The notes: generated from the letters alone by a model not told the origin. A stretch of DNA of 64,000 nt from Protula sp. h YS-2021 (GCA_949752745.1 OX457031.1:53536303-53600302); one strand, 5' to 3'; shown: positions 39,775 through 49,467, counted from the stretch's first letter. Program-made: numbers and translations.

Positions 39775-39787
39775 TGCTGAGTCAGCA
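39775..39787. promoter_or_regulatory. Perfect MARE palindrome TGCTGAGTCAGCA
   Basis: A 13-bp match to the T-MARE consensus bound by Maf/CNC (Nrf) bZIP factors, with an AP-1 core TGAGTCA. It is repeated at 54267-54279 and 53632-53644. A decayed copy lies at 39893-39905. Confidence 0.6.
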
Positions 39788-39916
39788 ATTTTAACATTTT
39801 TGAACAAGTTACACACCATATTTTGATTACATGGAAGTAGAATAAAAGCATGAGTGAAACATGTCAACTAGTCAACTAGTGATACATTCTGCTGAGTTAA
39901 CACACCATTGAAGTGG

Positions 39917-39924
39917 TATAAAAG
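39917..39924 (+). promoter_or_regulatory. TATA box upstream of pPolB
   Basis: TATAAAAG, 60 bp before the ATG at 39984 and next to the MARE module. Transcription from here would begin near the splice acceptor and use the internal ATG. Confidence 0.6.
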
Positions 39925-39957
39925 GGAGAGTGAAACGTGTATTTTACTTCATTTCAG

Positions 39958-42900
39958 TTCTAGCAGTTGAAGAAACAACAACGATGGCACCAGTCTACTG
40001 TCATGAATGTGATGTGACATTTCCATCTCTGGAAGTGTTCGTGGCACATACATGCAAACCAGCTAGGATGAAACGTGCTCATGAAGAGCTTGTTGAGCAG
40101 ATTGAAGCCAAGAGACGAAAGACCGTACAAGATGGTGTTGAAAGACCTGATCCAGTCCTCTGCTGTAAATGCGCCAAGATATTTTCATCTTTGGATGCAT
40201 TTGAGACACATGCATATGCTGAGATGGAAAATGTGTCTCATGAAGAACAAAGAAAGAAAGAGACAGGACAAGTAGGCAGAGGCAGAAGAGTGAGTCTTGG
40301 TGAAAACGCGCAGGAAAGACGGTTTGAGCCTGAGGATGGATCAGATTTGCTACTTGAAATGCGACAACAAGAGAATAGAATCAAGAGACATTTGTTAGAA
40401 ACGTTAAACCATGGCATAAAATCGTACATTGTGGTACATGCACGCTTCAAGAAAATGACACCAAATGTTGAAGGCGTGATGGTAGAACAGGCGGATAATG
40501 CCTTCATCAGTAGTCCAACATATGCAGCATACAATCCAACAGATATTGAGAAGGACTTGCCAGAAGCCTATAAAGAATTATTTACCAGGTTTGATGAACA
40601 TGAGCGACAAGGTTCTGGCTGGGTGTTGGATAACATATTATTCATTGAAGTACATACAGCTACGTCAGCGCCACTGGAAGCGAGCAGTTTTATCCCACTA
40701 CCGAAGAAAGTAAAGAGTACAAAAGGTGTGTTAAACATTCAGAATAAAGACAACAAGTGCTTCTTATGGTCTGTATTGGCTCACCTTCACCCTTCAACAA
40801 ATGTAAACCCAGAGTGTGTGCATCAATACAAGCTATTTGAGAACGAATTGAAGGTGGAAGGCATGACATTTCCAACACCGATTACAGACATTCCAAAGTT
40901 TGAAAAGGAGAATGATGTGTCCATTAACGTGTTTGGATATGAACATGATGTAGTTGTTCCCATACAACTTAGTCGAAACACCAGCGCCAGAGAAATCAAC
41001 TTACTTTTGATTAGCAATGACAAGACAAGACATTACTGCCTCATCAAGAATTTCAGCAGACTGATGGCTTATCGATCAAAGCATAAGGCTGCAGCTTTTT
41101 ATTGTTTCAACTGTCTTCACGGGTTTAGGCGACAAGATCTGTTAGACAAGCATCGTGAAGTGTGTGGCAAGCATGGAGCACAACGTTTATCATTCCCCAA
41201 GAAACCTTTCATCAAGTTCAAGAATGTAGCCAAACAACAGCGAGCGCCGTTTGTCATTTATGCAGACTTTGAATGTTTCACGAAAAAGCATGAAGGAGAC
41301 AAGTATCAACATCATCGTCCAAACAGCTTCGCCTATGTGGTTGTCAGCCAGTATGATACACGTGCTCCAGTCGTATATCGAGGAGATAATGCTGTGAAAG
41401 TCTTTTTAGACCATATGGTGAATGAGCGTGGTCGTATTGTGCATGGTTTACAACAGAAAAAGAAAATGGTGATGACTCATGAAGATGAAGAGCATTATAA
41501 GAACGCCACAGATTGTTACATTTGTCATGAGCCTCTAGGAGCAGATCATGTGAGAGATCATGACCATATCAATGGTAAATACCGCGGAGCTGCACATAGT
41601 CAATGCAATTTACAATTTCGACTTCGAAAGGATCAGCAGGATGTGAAAGACAGCCATTTGATCATGGAAGAAATTGGAAAGTTCAAAAATGAGACAATTA
41701 CAGTCATTCCCAACACCGTTGAGAAATATATTGCATTCACCATGAGCAATCTGAAATTTACAGACAGTTATCAGTTCATGAGTACTTCTCTACAGAAGTT
41801 GGTATCCAACCTGGCGGCAGAAGGGAAAGACAACTTTTATAACATGACGTCACACATTCACGATAGCGACCAACAAGAGTTACTGTTGAGAAAGGGAGTG
41901 TACCCTTATGATTACGTGGATGAGCCATCCAAGTTTGCTGAAACACAACTGCCGTCCAAGGACAAGTTTTACAGTCTGCTCAGTGAAGAAGACATTAGCG
42001 ATGAGGATTATGCGCATGCGCAGAAGGTGTGGGAGACATTCCACTGTACTACATTTGGTGAATACCATGACTTGTACCTGAAATCAGATGTGTTGTTGCT
42101 GGCTGACGTGTTTGAAAACTTTCGTCACGTATGTCTCAACACATATGGATTGGATCCTGCTCACTACTATACAGCGCCAGGACTGTCGTGGGATGCCATG
42201 TTGAAAGCGACAAAGGTGAAATTGGAATTGATCAACGACATTGACATGTACCAAATGGTTGAACAAGGTCTACGTGGAGGAATATCTGTCATCACACACA
42301 AGTATGCGAAAGCAAATAACCCCTACGTAGCAGATTACGATCCCACGAAACCGACCAACTACTTGACGTACCTGGATGCAAACAACTTGTATGGCTGGGC
42401 CATGTCGCAAAGCATGCCGGAAAGTGGATTTATGTGGGTGAGCGAGCCAGAATCCATTGACTTTATGGATGTGGATGAAGATGATGAGATTGGATACATT
42501 TTAGAAGTGGATTTGGAATACCCATATGCAATCCATGATCATCATAATCACTATCCAGTGGCTCCAGAACGGAAATGTGTGAAAGTGGGAGAATTGTCAG
42601 AGCATAGTCAGAAGCTACGGAAAGATCTAAACATGAAAGGCAAACCTAGTGAAAAGCTCATTCCCAACCTGTGTGACAAGAAGAAATATGTGCTTCATTA
42701 TAGAAATTTACAGCAATATGTCTCACTGGGATTGAAAGTCACGAAGGTGCATCGTGCCATCATGTTTGCAAAGAGCAAATGGTTGGCAAAATACATCTCC
42801 TTGAACACGGAAAAGAGAAAGTTGGCCAAGAACCCGTTTGAGAAAGACTTCTATAAATTGATGAACAACTCTGTGTTTGGCAAAACCATGGAAAATGTGA

Positions 42901-43616
42901 GAAAGCGCATGAATGTGGAACTTGTTCACCAGGAAAAGCGGTTCAAGAAACTTGTGGCCAAACCTTCCTTCCACAAATTTAGAATTTTCAACGAAGATTT
43001 GACCGCGGTACATTTGCGCAAAGTGGATCTGCTTCTGGATAAACCCATTCAAGTCGGCTTCACCATTCTTGACCTCAGCAAAGTGCTCATGTTCCACTTT
43101 CATTACAACTACATCATGACCAAGTATCCCAACGCCAAACTCTTGTTCAGCGACACCGACAGTCTATGTTATGACATAGAAACGGAAGATATCTACAAAG
43201 ACATGCAAGAAGATGTTGACTTGTTCGATACAAGTGACTATCCCCCAGATCATTTCCTGCATTCCAACGAAAATAAGAAAGTGCTTGGGAAAATGAAAGA
43301 TGAGACGGCAGGCATTCCCATAGAAGAGTTTGTTGGACTTCGGCCGAAAATGTATAGTATGATGTATGGTGGGAAAGAAAAACGTACGGCCAAAGGCATC
43401 ACTCGCGCGTGTCAAAGACGTATGAAACATCAGCAGTATAGAGACAGTTTGTTCAACCAAACGCAAACGATAACCACAGGGCACATCATTCGAAGTCATG
43501 ACCACCAGATTTTCTCGGAGAAGTTGAGGAAAGTGGCTCTCTCTCCCTTTGATGACAAGCGATATGTGATGAGTGATGGCTATTCCACGTTGGCGCATGG
43601 GCATTACAGTATATAA
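39958..43616 (+). CDS. Protein-primed DNA polymerase B (pPolB), main exon
   Basis: Replicates the linear element using a terminal protein as primer. The open frame runs to TAA at 43614-43616; the first in-frame ATG is 39984, while codons further upstream begin with GTG and are best read as part of the spliced form. Order: two C2H2-like fingers (YCHECDVTF, CCKCAKIF), a region with DNKCFLWSVLAHLHP and HYCLI that may be a cysteine-protease-like fold, a third finger (FYCFNCLHGF), exonuclease box YADFE (about 41257), a CxxC...DHDHINGKYRGA HNH-like insert, then polymerase motif A (YLDANNLYG, about 42368), B (NNSVFGKT, about 42863) and C (SDTDS, about 43150). All catalytic residues are present; about 1,211 residues from 39984. 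No stop or frameshift, unlike other core genes of this copy. Confidence 0.96.
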
Positions 43617-43617
43617 G
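43610..43617 (+). promoter_or_regulatory. TATA box overlapping the pPolB stop codon
   Basis: TATATAAG spans the last pPolB codons and stop; the PC4-like gene starts 55 bp further on. This implies its own promoter rather than read-through. Confidence 0.55.
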
Positions 43618-43671
43618 GGGGAGACACTTCAATTTTAGAGTTAGTTGAGGTGTGAACACTGAAGCGTCAAC

Positions 43672-44022
43672 ATGAATCGGAAAAGATCTGCAACAACGGA
43701 TATGGATACTCTTGCTGATACAGTGAAAGACATGAATGTGAAACATCCTGACAATACCATCAAGAAATTAAAAGTGGAGATAGCACCAACACCACAGTCG
43801 TGGGATGGAATGCTTTCTCTAGGCAATGGAAAGTATATCAAGATTATGAAACAAAGTAATGAAGGTGTGGTAAACATTCGCAAATACCTCAGAGATGAGG
43901 GGGCTGGAAAAAACCGTCCGACGAAAAAGGGAATTTTGCTGACAATACCTGAATGGAAAATGATGAAGAAGCAGGTGAAGGAAGTGGATAAAAGGCTTCG
44001 TAGACAAGAAGGTGGCTCATAA
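43672..44022 (+). CDS. PC4/SUB1-like ssDNA-binding coactivator
   Basis: 116 residues. A Lys/Asp-rich N-terminus (MNRKRSATTDMDTLADTV) is followed by a C-terminal domain matching the PC4/SUB1 core: LGNGKYIKIMKQ, VNIRKYLRDEG, a TKKGILLTIPEW strand-turn and a basic helix MKKQVKEVDKRLRR. PC4 proteins bind single-stranded DNA as dimers and act in transcription and repair; here a role in replication or late transcription of the element is plausible. It has its own TATA box in the pPolB stop. The next open frames appear to be diverged tandem copies. Confidence 0.85.
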   Translation: MNRKRSATTDMDTLADTVKDMNVKHPDNTIKKLKVEIAPTPQSWDGMLSLGNGKYIKIMKQSNEGVVNIRKYLRDEGAGKNRPTKKGILLTIPEWKMMKKQVKEVDKRLRRQEGGS

Positions 44023-44034
44023 CAAGGTAAAAAC

Positions 44035-44402
44035 ATGAATGCACTCATGCTGAACGGTGGTGTTTACCTTACTGTAAATGAGAGGAATGAAGTGATACTA
44101 GATTCTAAGACAAGTTATCATCGGTTTAAACCTGAAGTGTGGAAAGACACCTCATACCACTTGAACCTGGGTTTAAACGTAGACTTGAAAATAAAGTGGA
44201 AGTGACGGTAGCTGAATATGATTCTAACATACGTGTAGAAATCTGTAGAAATCTTTTACAGGATTATCCAAAGGATTATAAGGGAGTTGTGCCAGATACA
44301 CCATATACAGATTTGATCCTCTTTGATATCAAGAACTGGCGCGCAGTCTTACGATTCCTAGAAGCGATACAACATCCACTCTTCACCATCTTGCGAGCAT
44401 AA
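44035..44402 (+). pseudogene. Diverged PC4-like tandem copy, frameshifted
   Basis: ATG at 44035 opens MNALMLNGGVYLTVNERNEV in one frame; the family-like C-terminal part (YTDLILFDIKNWRAVLRFLE) is in another from about 44139 to 44402, with no ATG at its start. Sequence after its TAA (AAACGTCTTTGCAGACAAGG) still matches the codons that end the intact PC4-like gene upstream, evidence of tandem duplication followed by decay. A small intron instead of a frameshift is not excluded. Confidence 0.55.
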
Positions 44403-44456
44403 AAACGTCTTTGCAGACAAGGAGACAGCTCATAGTTCATCTGACTGTTGAACGAG

Positions 44457-44798
44457 ATGGAAGACTTTTTATCGGAATATAAACCAATTACGCATGGATT
44501 CTCATATCTGAGAAACGAATATGATGACATTGTGCTAAAACATTTTGGACAGTATCTCGTCCTATCACTTGATGACCAATCAGTGTTGAAGGATCACCTA
44601 GACAAGTTGAGAATACCCGGCTTTCTCCTAGCAGTCTCAAATGAATTAGAAGTGCGTGTGACTGAGAACGGTCTAGACGTGTTTGTACAATTTCGTCAAT
44701 ATGACGAGCTTACAGAATGCTACGACTACATCACCCTCAACACAGTGGAATGGTACGCTCTGTTACAAGCATTGGATTGGAAAGAACCTGACGCTTGA
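44457..44798 (+). CDS. PC4-like relative, two-repeat form
   Basis: 113 residues from the ATG at 44457 (a TTG nine bases earlier is not a credible start). The C-terminal half (LEVRVTENGLDVFVQF then YITLNTVEWYALLQALDW) has the strand-turn-helix pattern of the PC4 core with the family tryptophan; the N-terminal half (GQYLVLSLDDQSVLKDHLDK) may be a degenerate repeat of it. Homology to PC4 is an inference from pattern and tandem position. Confidence 0.6.
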   Translation: MEDFLSEYKPITHGFSYLRNEYDDIVLKHFGQYLVLSLDDQSVLKDHLDKLRIPGFLLAVSNELEVRVTENGLDVFVQFRQYDELTECYDYITLNTVEWYALLQALDWKEPDA

Positions 44799-45075
44799 AT
44801 TCAAAGAGGGAGGAATACAACTCAAGCGGGGTACCAAATCCATTGAGCTGACACAACCTATGCGTGTGATGGACATTGACTTAGAAGAAGGATATGAACT
44901 GAAACTGTCTGAACATGAAACTGTTAAAGTGATAAAGTTTGGTGATGTGTGTTATGTGAGCTTTCATAGCATTTACAAACATGGATGTAATGTCTATGAT
45001 ACCTATATCAATTTAGATTCTGATGAATGGCATTCATTGATGAATGTATTGAAAAATGAATGTGATTGTAAATAA
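44701..45075 (+). CDS. PC4-like relative, third tandem member
   Basis: Open to TAA at 45073-45075. The upstream part overlaps the previous gene in another frame and is probably not used; a likely start is ATG at 44860 (MRVMDIDLEEGYELKL). The rest, CYVSFHSIYK then YINLDSDEWHSLMNVLKNE, fits the same strand-turn-W-helix pattern. An alternative is that a one-base frameshift near 44790 separates two domains of a single protein. The stop overlaps an AATAAA. Confidence 0.5.
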   Translation: MTSLQNATTTSPSTQWNGTLCYKHWIGKNLTLEFKEGGIQLKRGTKSIELTQPMRVMDIDLEEGYELKLSEHETVKVIKFGDVCYVSFHSIYKHGCNVYDTYINLDSDEWHSLMNVLKNECDCK

Positions 45076-45076
45076 A
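45071..45076 (+). terminator. AATAAA overlapping the last + strand stop
   Basis: AATAAA at the end of the + gene block, followed by T/G-rich DNA. Another AATAAA lies at 45303-45308. Confidence 0.5.
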
Positions 45077-45300
45077 AGTTTGTAAATAGTGTAAATAGAC
45101 TTTGTAGTTAAGAGTTTGTAGTTACGAGTTTGTAAATAGACTTTGTAAACTTTGTAAATAGAATTTGTAAATAAAAGTTTGTAGTTAAGAATTTGTAAAT
45201 AGTGTAAATAGACTTTGTAAATAAAAGTTTGTAAATAGTGTTTGTAAACTTTGTAAATAGTGTTTGTAGTTAAGAATTTGTAAATAAACGTATGTACAAC
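45077..45300. repeat. TTTGTAAATAG tandem array between convergent gene blocks
   Basis: Repeats of AGTTTGTAAATAGTGTAAA and ACTTTGTAAATAAAAG type. Similar in composition to the pPolB intron array but with TAAATA instead of TAAACA. Confidence 0.8.
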
Positions 45301-45334
45301 ACAATAAACAAGACTGTTTGAAAACTTGGGTTGT

Positions 45335-45340
45335 TTTATT
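45335..45340 (-). terminator. AATAAA for the - strand block
   Basis: TTTATT on the + strand, 72 bp after the protease stop. Convergent signals on both strands make this the element's transcription end zone. Confidence 0.5.
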
Positions 45341-45411
45341 TAACAACAACAACTTAACTAATATAACAACAACAACTTAACTACAACTTAACTAATATAA
45401 CAACAACAACA

Positions 45412-45849
45412 TTAATAAAACAATGGTTTATAATGTCTATATACAAAATCCTTTACAATAAAATCACCATCCTTTCTTTTTAATATATTCACAATATCAA
45501 ACATACTCTGACCTCGAGCTCTATGCAATATATAATATACACAATAAAAACCACATGACGATGACATTGGCGTTTGTAATGATATAGAATTATACATATA
45601 GTCATTTCTTAAAAACATATCTAAACGATCATCGAGAGGTAACAGTCCATAAGAGTCAAAATATTCTACAGGGTCTTTGTCATAATACACTGCCACCCAA
45701 TGTTCTCCTGGTTCATCTTGATCGTCTGTGTTGATGACATAGGCGCCGCGTTGTAAAGATGGTAACTGGTCCATGGCAAACACGCCTTGAAACAAGTCTT
45801 TGGTCATGACATCATGACTCAATATGGCATCAATCTGCTTCGTGTTCAT
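45412..45849 (-). CDS. Adenain-like cysteine protease
   Basis: 145 residues, ATG at 45849. Catalytic triad of the C5/ULP1-like fold is visible: histidine in GEHWVAVYYD, acidic residue in VEYFDSYG, cysteine in SSSCGFYCVYY. This protease matures capsid and core proteins in adenovirus and Polinton-like systems. Its start overlaps the capsid gene's stop by four bases (ATGA). Frame intact. Confidence 0.92.
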   Translation of the reverse strand: MNTKQIDAILSHDVMTKDLFQGVFAMDQLPSLQRGAYVINTDDQDEPGEHWVAVYYDKDPVEYFDSYGLLPLDDRLDMFLRNDYMYNSISLQTPMSSSCGFYCVYYILHRARGQSMFDIVNILKRKDGDFIVKDFVYRHYKPLFY

Positions 45850-47220
45850 GACTGGTAGTCGAATTGGATGCTGCGATTTGCACTTATTTCAATAATGTTG
45901 TCAAATTCAGCATAGACAATGACATTGATGGTATGTTGCAAAGCCGTAGCAAAGTTCATTTCTAGCCGCAAATTCCCATGCTTGATCAGGGGGAAATGAT
46001 CATCACCATCATAATCCGGTGTTAAGTCCAACGAAAATAAAGCATAACCTCTAGGCCAATCTTCCCGTTTTATAATGGAACTTTTCTCACCATTCAATCG
46101 ATCAAACGATTTGTAAAGCGTTTCAAAAGCGTCCAGGTATTTGCTCTGTGGAATGTCAAGCTTGAGAGGTTTGGATAGAACTGGTTCACCATCCGTGTAC
46201 AGTTGCATATAGTCCAGATCAAAATGTTTGAAATCATATGGATTCCTCAATACTGATCCACCAAAAGCTTCATTATGAACCAGACCAATGACAATACGAT
46301 TTGGTAATTGACCCAAAAAGATGTTATCTTTCACAAAAGACTGAAATCCTGCTGGAATAGCTAAGACTTTACATTCTTTTCTAGTGATGATGATCTTGGC
46401 AGGACTTTTCATCAATGCATCTGTATGTCCTAACTGAATACCTGGACTCACCCTCACTTTGCGAATGGTTAAAAATGCCTCTTTCACTTCTACCTTATAG
46501 GTATTATCTGCAGCCATCAATACATAGTCATCTTTTTGTCTATGGAAACGCAATTTCAAACTGATGCAAATTCGGAAGATAACGATCCTGCTCAAACAAT
46601 TCTATCCTTAAACCACCTGTGAGCATAAAATCACGGCTAAGACGTGTATGCAAATAACGATGATGTAAGCCATTATTGCCTTGCTCACCCAAGTCACCGC
46701 CGTCAGCATTGACATGAAACCCGGATACATATCGTTCATGATTAGGTCTTTTCACCTCATGACTATTCATTGACCCAGCAGTATCCTTGTACATGAGACG
46801 CATAGAGCGCTCAGAATGTAGACTTTCTTCCGAATCATGGATGAGATGAGAGATAATGCTGGTATAACCATGAGTATTGTTGCTATGCGAAACCAAACGA
46901 TCATTCAGAAACAATTCAATATTAGACCATAACCCATTAAACACATCATTGATGCAAGAGACATTATCATCTGCGCCACATGCTGTTCCATCGGCCTTTA
47001 GAATGCGACATACAATATGAAGTTTGCTGTTCTTTAAATCCAGATATTCTTCTGTACTCGCAGGAATGTAGAATTCTATTGGAGCGCCTTCTCTAATACT
47101 TGTAAGTGGTTGATAGTCAACATTATAACTTTTCTCTACAGCAGTTTGCGTCGGTGGTACGTGAAACCATTCCAATGGAGAAAGACTACATTCACACGAA
47201 TGATTATGAATGAGAGACAT
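45846..47220 (-). pseudogene. Major capsid protein (double jelly-roll), frameshifted
   Basis: Two overlapping open segments in different frames (47220 down to about 46560, then about 46560 down to 45846) together make one Polinton-type capsid protein of expected length, starting MSLIHNHSCECSLSPLEWFH and ending SIQFDYQS. Recognisable parts include SIREGAPIEFYIPASTEEYL in the first half and PLIKHGNLRLEMNFATAL in the second. The frame changes near 46540-46570, so a single indel disables it unless the break is an assembly error. Confidence 0.88.
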
Positions 47221-47565
47221 GATTTCAAAAGATATCTTTCGATATTTTGATGTTATCCGTCTGGCTGTTTTTCGTCTTCTGGCACGTTTCGTCGGTTGCA
47301 CGCGCTTTTGTTCACCAAACACACGTTCTGCTACTCGGCCCGTCACATCTTTCGCGACATTCTTTGCAGCCTTCTTAAGATGTGGCGCAACGATCTTAGC
47401 CCCAGCCTTAAGTAGTGGAATAGCTTTGCGAGCCAATGATCCCAGTATTGAACCAATACCATCGCCATATTGGATTCGCGCTCCTTTGAATCCTGGTAAT
47501 TCCCCGCCCACTTGACGAAGAAAATGGTTGCGATATGCAGACGGATCGTGTGTATAAGCTTTCAT
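47221..47565 (-). CDS. Core/pVI-pX-like basic hydrophobic protein, fused in frame to the capsid ORF
   Basis: 115 codons from ATG at 47565 to the capsid ATG, with no stop between them. It contains a Gly-rich amphipathic stretch (GDGIGSILGSLARKAIPLLK) and a strongly basic segment (KRARRRKTARR), like adenovirus minor core or membrane-active proteins. In a usual layout it would be separate and end before the capsid gene, so either the stop was lost, a fusion exists, or an intron is present. Confidence 0.6.
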
Positions 47566-48323
47566 ATTGCTTTTGGTCGAAAATGGAGTTTACAGATCAC
47601 CTTTCCAGTTTGAAATGGAACATTATAACCTGTGTCGTCCTTAATATTCATTTCTATCATGTCAAATTTGGATGTGTTTACAGGAACATAATGTGGTTCG
47701 CCGTACGTTTTCATAACAATGTCGCCATCATGACCTTGTATGCCAACAGAACGTATTAAGGGAACATAATAATCACCAACAACTTGTGGTTCACAAATGC
47801 TACAATACACATAAAGTGTATAAAATCCCTGTTTCACATCCGTTTTATGGTCAGCTGTACATGTTTCAGTATACCATTGATCTGGGATAAATCCTAAAAT
47901 CTCAGCCAATCCAGCGGAGAATGACACTTCAAAACCATAATTTAGAAATAGAAAAACACGTCGTCTAATTTTATCATACTTTATCCGAATAGCTTCTTTA
48001 AGGTCATCTTTCATAGAATTAGTTGCTTCTTCATTCACTGCCTGACATATTTCTTGTATGGATCTATAGTAGCCATAAGGAATATTAATAGTCTCAAGTG
48101 TCTCTGTCAGTGGTTGTTGTCGATACTGAATAGAATAGTCCATGTCATGTCTCATCGTTGTCCATGTATGTGGATATTGAATTTCAGCTAAAGCCACTTC
48201 ATATTTTCCATTCAGATAAATAGTTCGAGGCATACGAATTTGCTAATTCGAAGCCTTGTTGTTGGGATAATAGTTCATACTAGCATTGCTAGGCAAAGTA
48301 ATGTAAAAGCTTGTTGACTCCAT
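47562..48323 (-). pseudogene. Penton-like minor capsid protein with in-frame TAG
   Basis: The natural start appears to be ATG at 48323 (MESTSFYITLPSNASMNYYP); codon 27 is TAG at 48243-48245. After it the frame is open for 223 codons from an internal ATG at 48233 (PRTIYLNGKYEVALAEIQYP), which resembles the single jelly-roll vertex protein of Polintons. Starting at the internal ATG would lack the N-terminal arm. The 3' end overlaps the next start as ATGA. Confidence 0.85.
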
Positions 48324-48338
48324 GATGGACGGGGGAAC

Positions 48339-48548
48339 CTAAATGGTATAGGTGCGTTGACGTTGCCTATATACTTCACGATAGCGCGCGCCATTCGACC
48401 AAGTATGCAAATGGTCTTTCACATCATGATGATCTATGACTTCTCCTTCACAACAAGCACTTGTACATCTTATTTTTACAGGAATAGTTGGTTTATCTTC
48501 CTCACAACAACAACATAGCTCTTTCAACCATGTTAAAAATTTTCCCAT
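48339..48548 (-). CDS. Small Cys-rich protein with acylation signals
   Basis: 69 residues. Starts MGKFLTWLKELCCCC: glycine at position 2 and threonine at 6 fit an N-myristoylation signal, and a four-cysteine cluster is suited to palmitoylation. Further cysteines (CTSACCEGE). Probably membrane-attached. It overlaps the upstream gene by 16 bases. Function unknown; the acylation is inferred. Confidence 0.6.
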   Translation of the reverse strand: MGKFLTWLKELCCCCEEDKPTIPVKIRCTSACCEGEVIDHHDVKDHLHTWSNGARYREVYRQRQRTYTI

Positions 48549-49099
48549 CCTTCAGGAAACTGTCTTTGTTGACGTTGTTTCATTTCTGTTGTAATGTCGT
48601 CACGAGTGGTCTTTTTACTAAACATTGTTTTTGGAATATTAGCATCAACAATTTCCTGGATAAATGGATGCCAGCCATATGGTGGTATGGCTCGTTCTTT
48701 TCTTCTTGTCGCCACCAATGCTTCTTTCATCAAATCAACCATGTTGGAATTTGCTATAATATCGCCCGTTTTCAACACAAGTTCATTCTTGTCTGTCCAT
48801 GTCGTACCATGTTTCTTCAGTTCTGCTAAAAGTTGTGTTACTTTTCCATGATAAATAGGTTGAAAATGACTTAAAAATAACTTTTCTGGCTTTTCAGGTG
48901 ATGATGATGAGGGCTTTTGCTGCCTAGACTGACTTGTTCGTAAATGACGACCAAGAAGTTGAGATATTTCTATAGCCTTTTCACGTGTTCGTTTCCCACG
49001 TAAAAGTGTATTCACTTTCGTTTTGATATCATTTTTCTTTTCTAATAACAGTTTATATTCATATTCAGGAATGAGGACCATTTTCATCGTATGTTTCAT
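48533..49099 (-). CDS. Conserved Polinton protein of unknown function
   Basis: 188 residues, ATG at 49099. Starts MKHTMKMVLIPEYEYKLLLE, has a charged middle and Ser-rich linker, and a C-terminal module including GWHPFIQEIVDANIPKTMF. The general form (VLIPEYEY start, basic tail) is typical of proteins seen beside Polinton capsid genes, but I cannot name a function. Overlaps its upstream neighbour by an ATGA. Confidence 0.65.
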   Translation of the reverse strand: MKHTMKMVLIPEYEYKLLLEKKNDIKTKVNTLLRGKRTREKAIEISQLLGRHLRTSQSRQQKPSSSSPEKPEKLFLSHFQPIYHGKVTQLLAELKKHGTTWTDKNELVLKTGDIIANSNMVDLMKEALVATRRKERAIPPYGWHPFIQEIVDANIPKTMFSKKTTRDDITTEMKQRQQRQFPEGWENF

Positions 49100-49425
49100 T
49101 TTAACAGCAGTTTGGCTAACAAGGGCAATGCCAATCTAGCAATAGCTCCAATGAATCCTCCTTTCTGATTAATCAACTTCTTTTTTCGTCGAAGGGATAT
49201 CTTCTTATCTGCTAGAGTACGTAGCGTATGACGTTCACGTTTAAATTCCTTAAACCGTTTTGAGCTTAAGGGTAAATGTCCTTGCAATATATTCAAACAA
49301 ATTTCAAACAAGCTTGTTAATTCCTCCTTTTTTGTAGCTTGCTGTAGCAAGGATTTACGTCGTTTAGGCCCACTGCGTGCAAGCAAATGAAGAAACGGTT
49401 GGTTCGCTCGAATACGTTTAGACAT
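49096..49425 (-). CDS. Basic protein with hydrophobic C-tail (pX-like)
   Basis: 109 residues, ATG at 49425. Very basic (KRIRANQPFL, SLRRKKKLINQKGG) with a hydrophobic end, GGFIGAIARLALPLLAKLLL. This matches the character of core proteins encoded by Polintons and adintovirus-like elements. Intact. Confidence 0.65.
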   Translation of the reverse strand: MSKRIRANQPFLHLLARSGPKRRKSLLQQATKKEELTSLFEICLNILQGHLPLSSKRFKEFKRERHTLRTLADKKISLRRKKKLINQKGGFIGAIARLALPLLAKLLLK

Positions 49426-49467
49426 CTTGACTGCGAATGGTCAAATGACTTGGTTCTTGTTCATACA

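Larger units (their letters stand above)
39663..39935. repeat. Internal inverted duplication, left copy (promoter module)
   Basis: About 270 bp that recur inverted at 54075-54402, including CCATTTAACTTCACCGCTAG, the MARE palindrome, GTTACACACCATAT and a TATA-bearing end. The two copies face inward and so place matching promoters ahead of pPolB (+) and of the 53617-54051 gene (-). Confidence 0.85.

Noticed and set aside
39930..39983. GTG at 39930 as the pPolB start
   Set aside because: Animal translation starts at ATG; the upstream in-frame codons overlap a splice acceptor and are better explained by the leader exon, or are untranslated.
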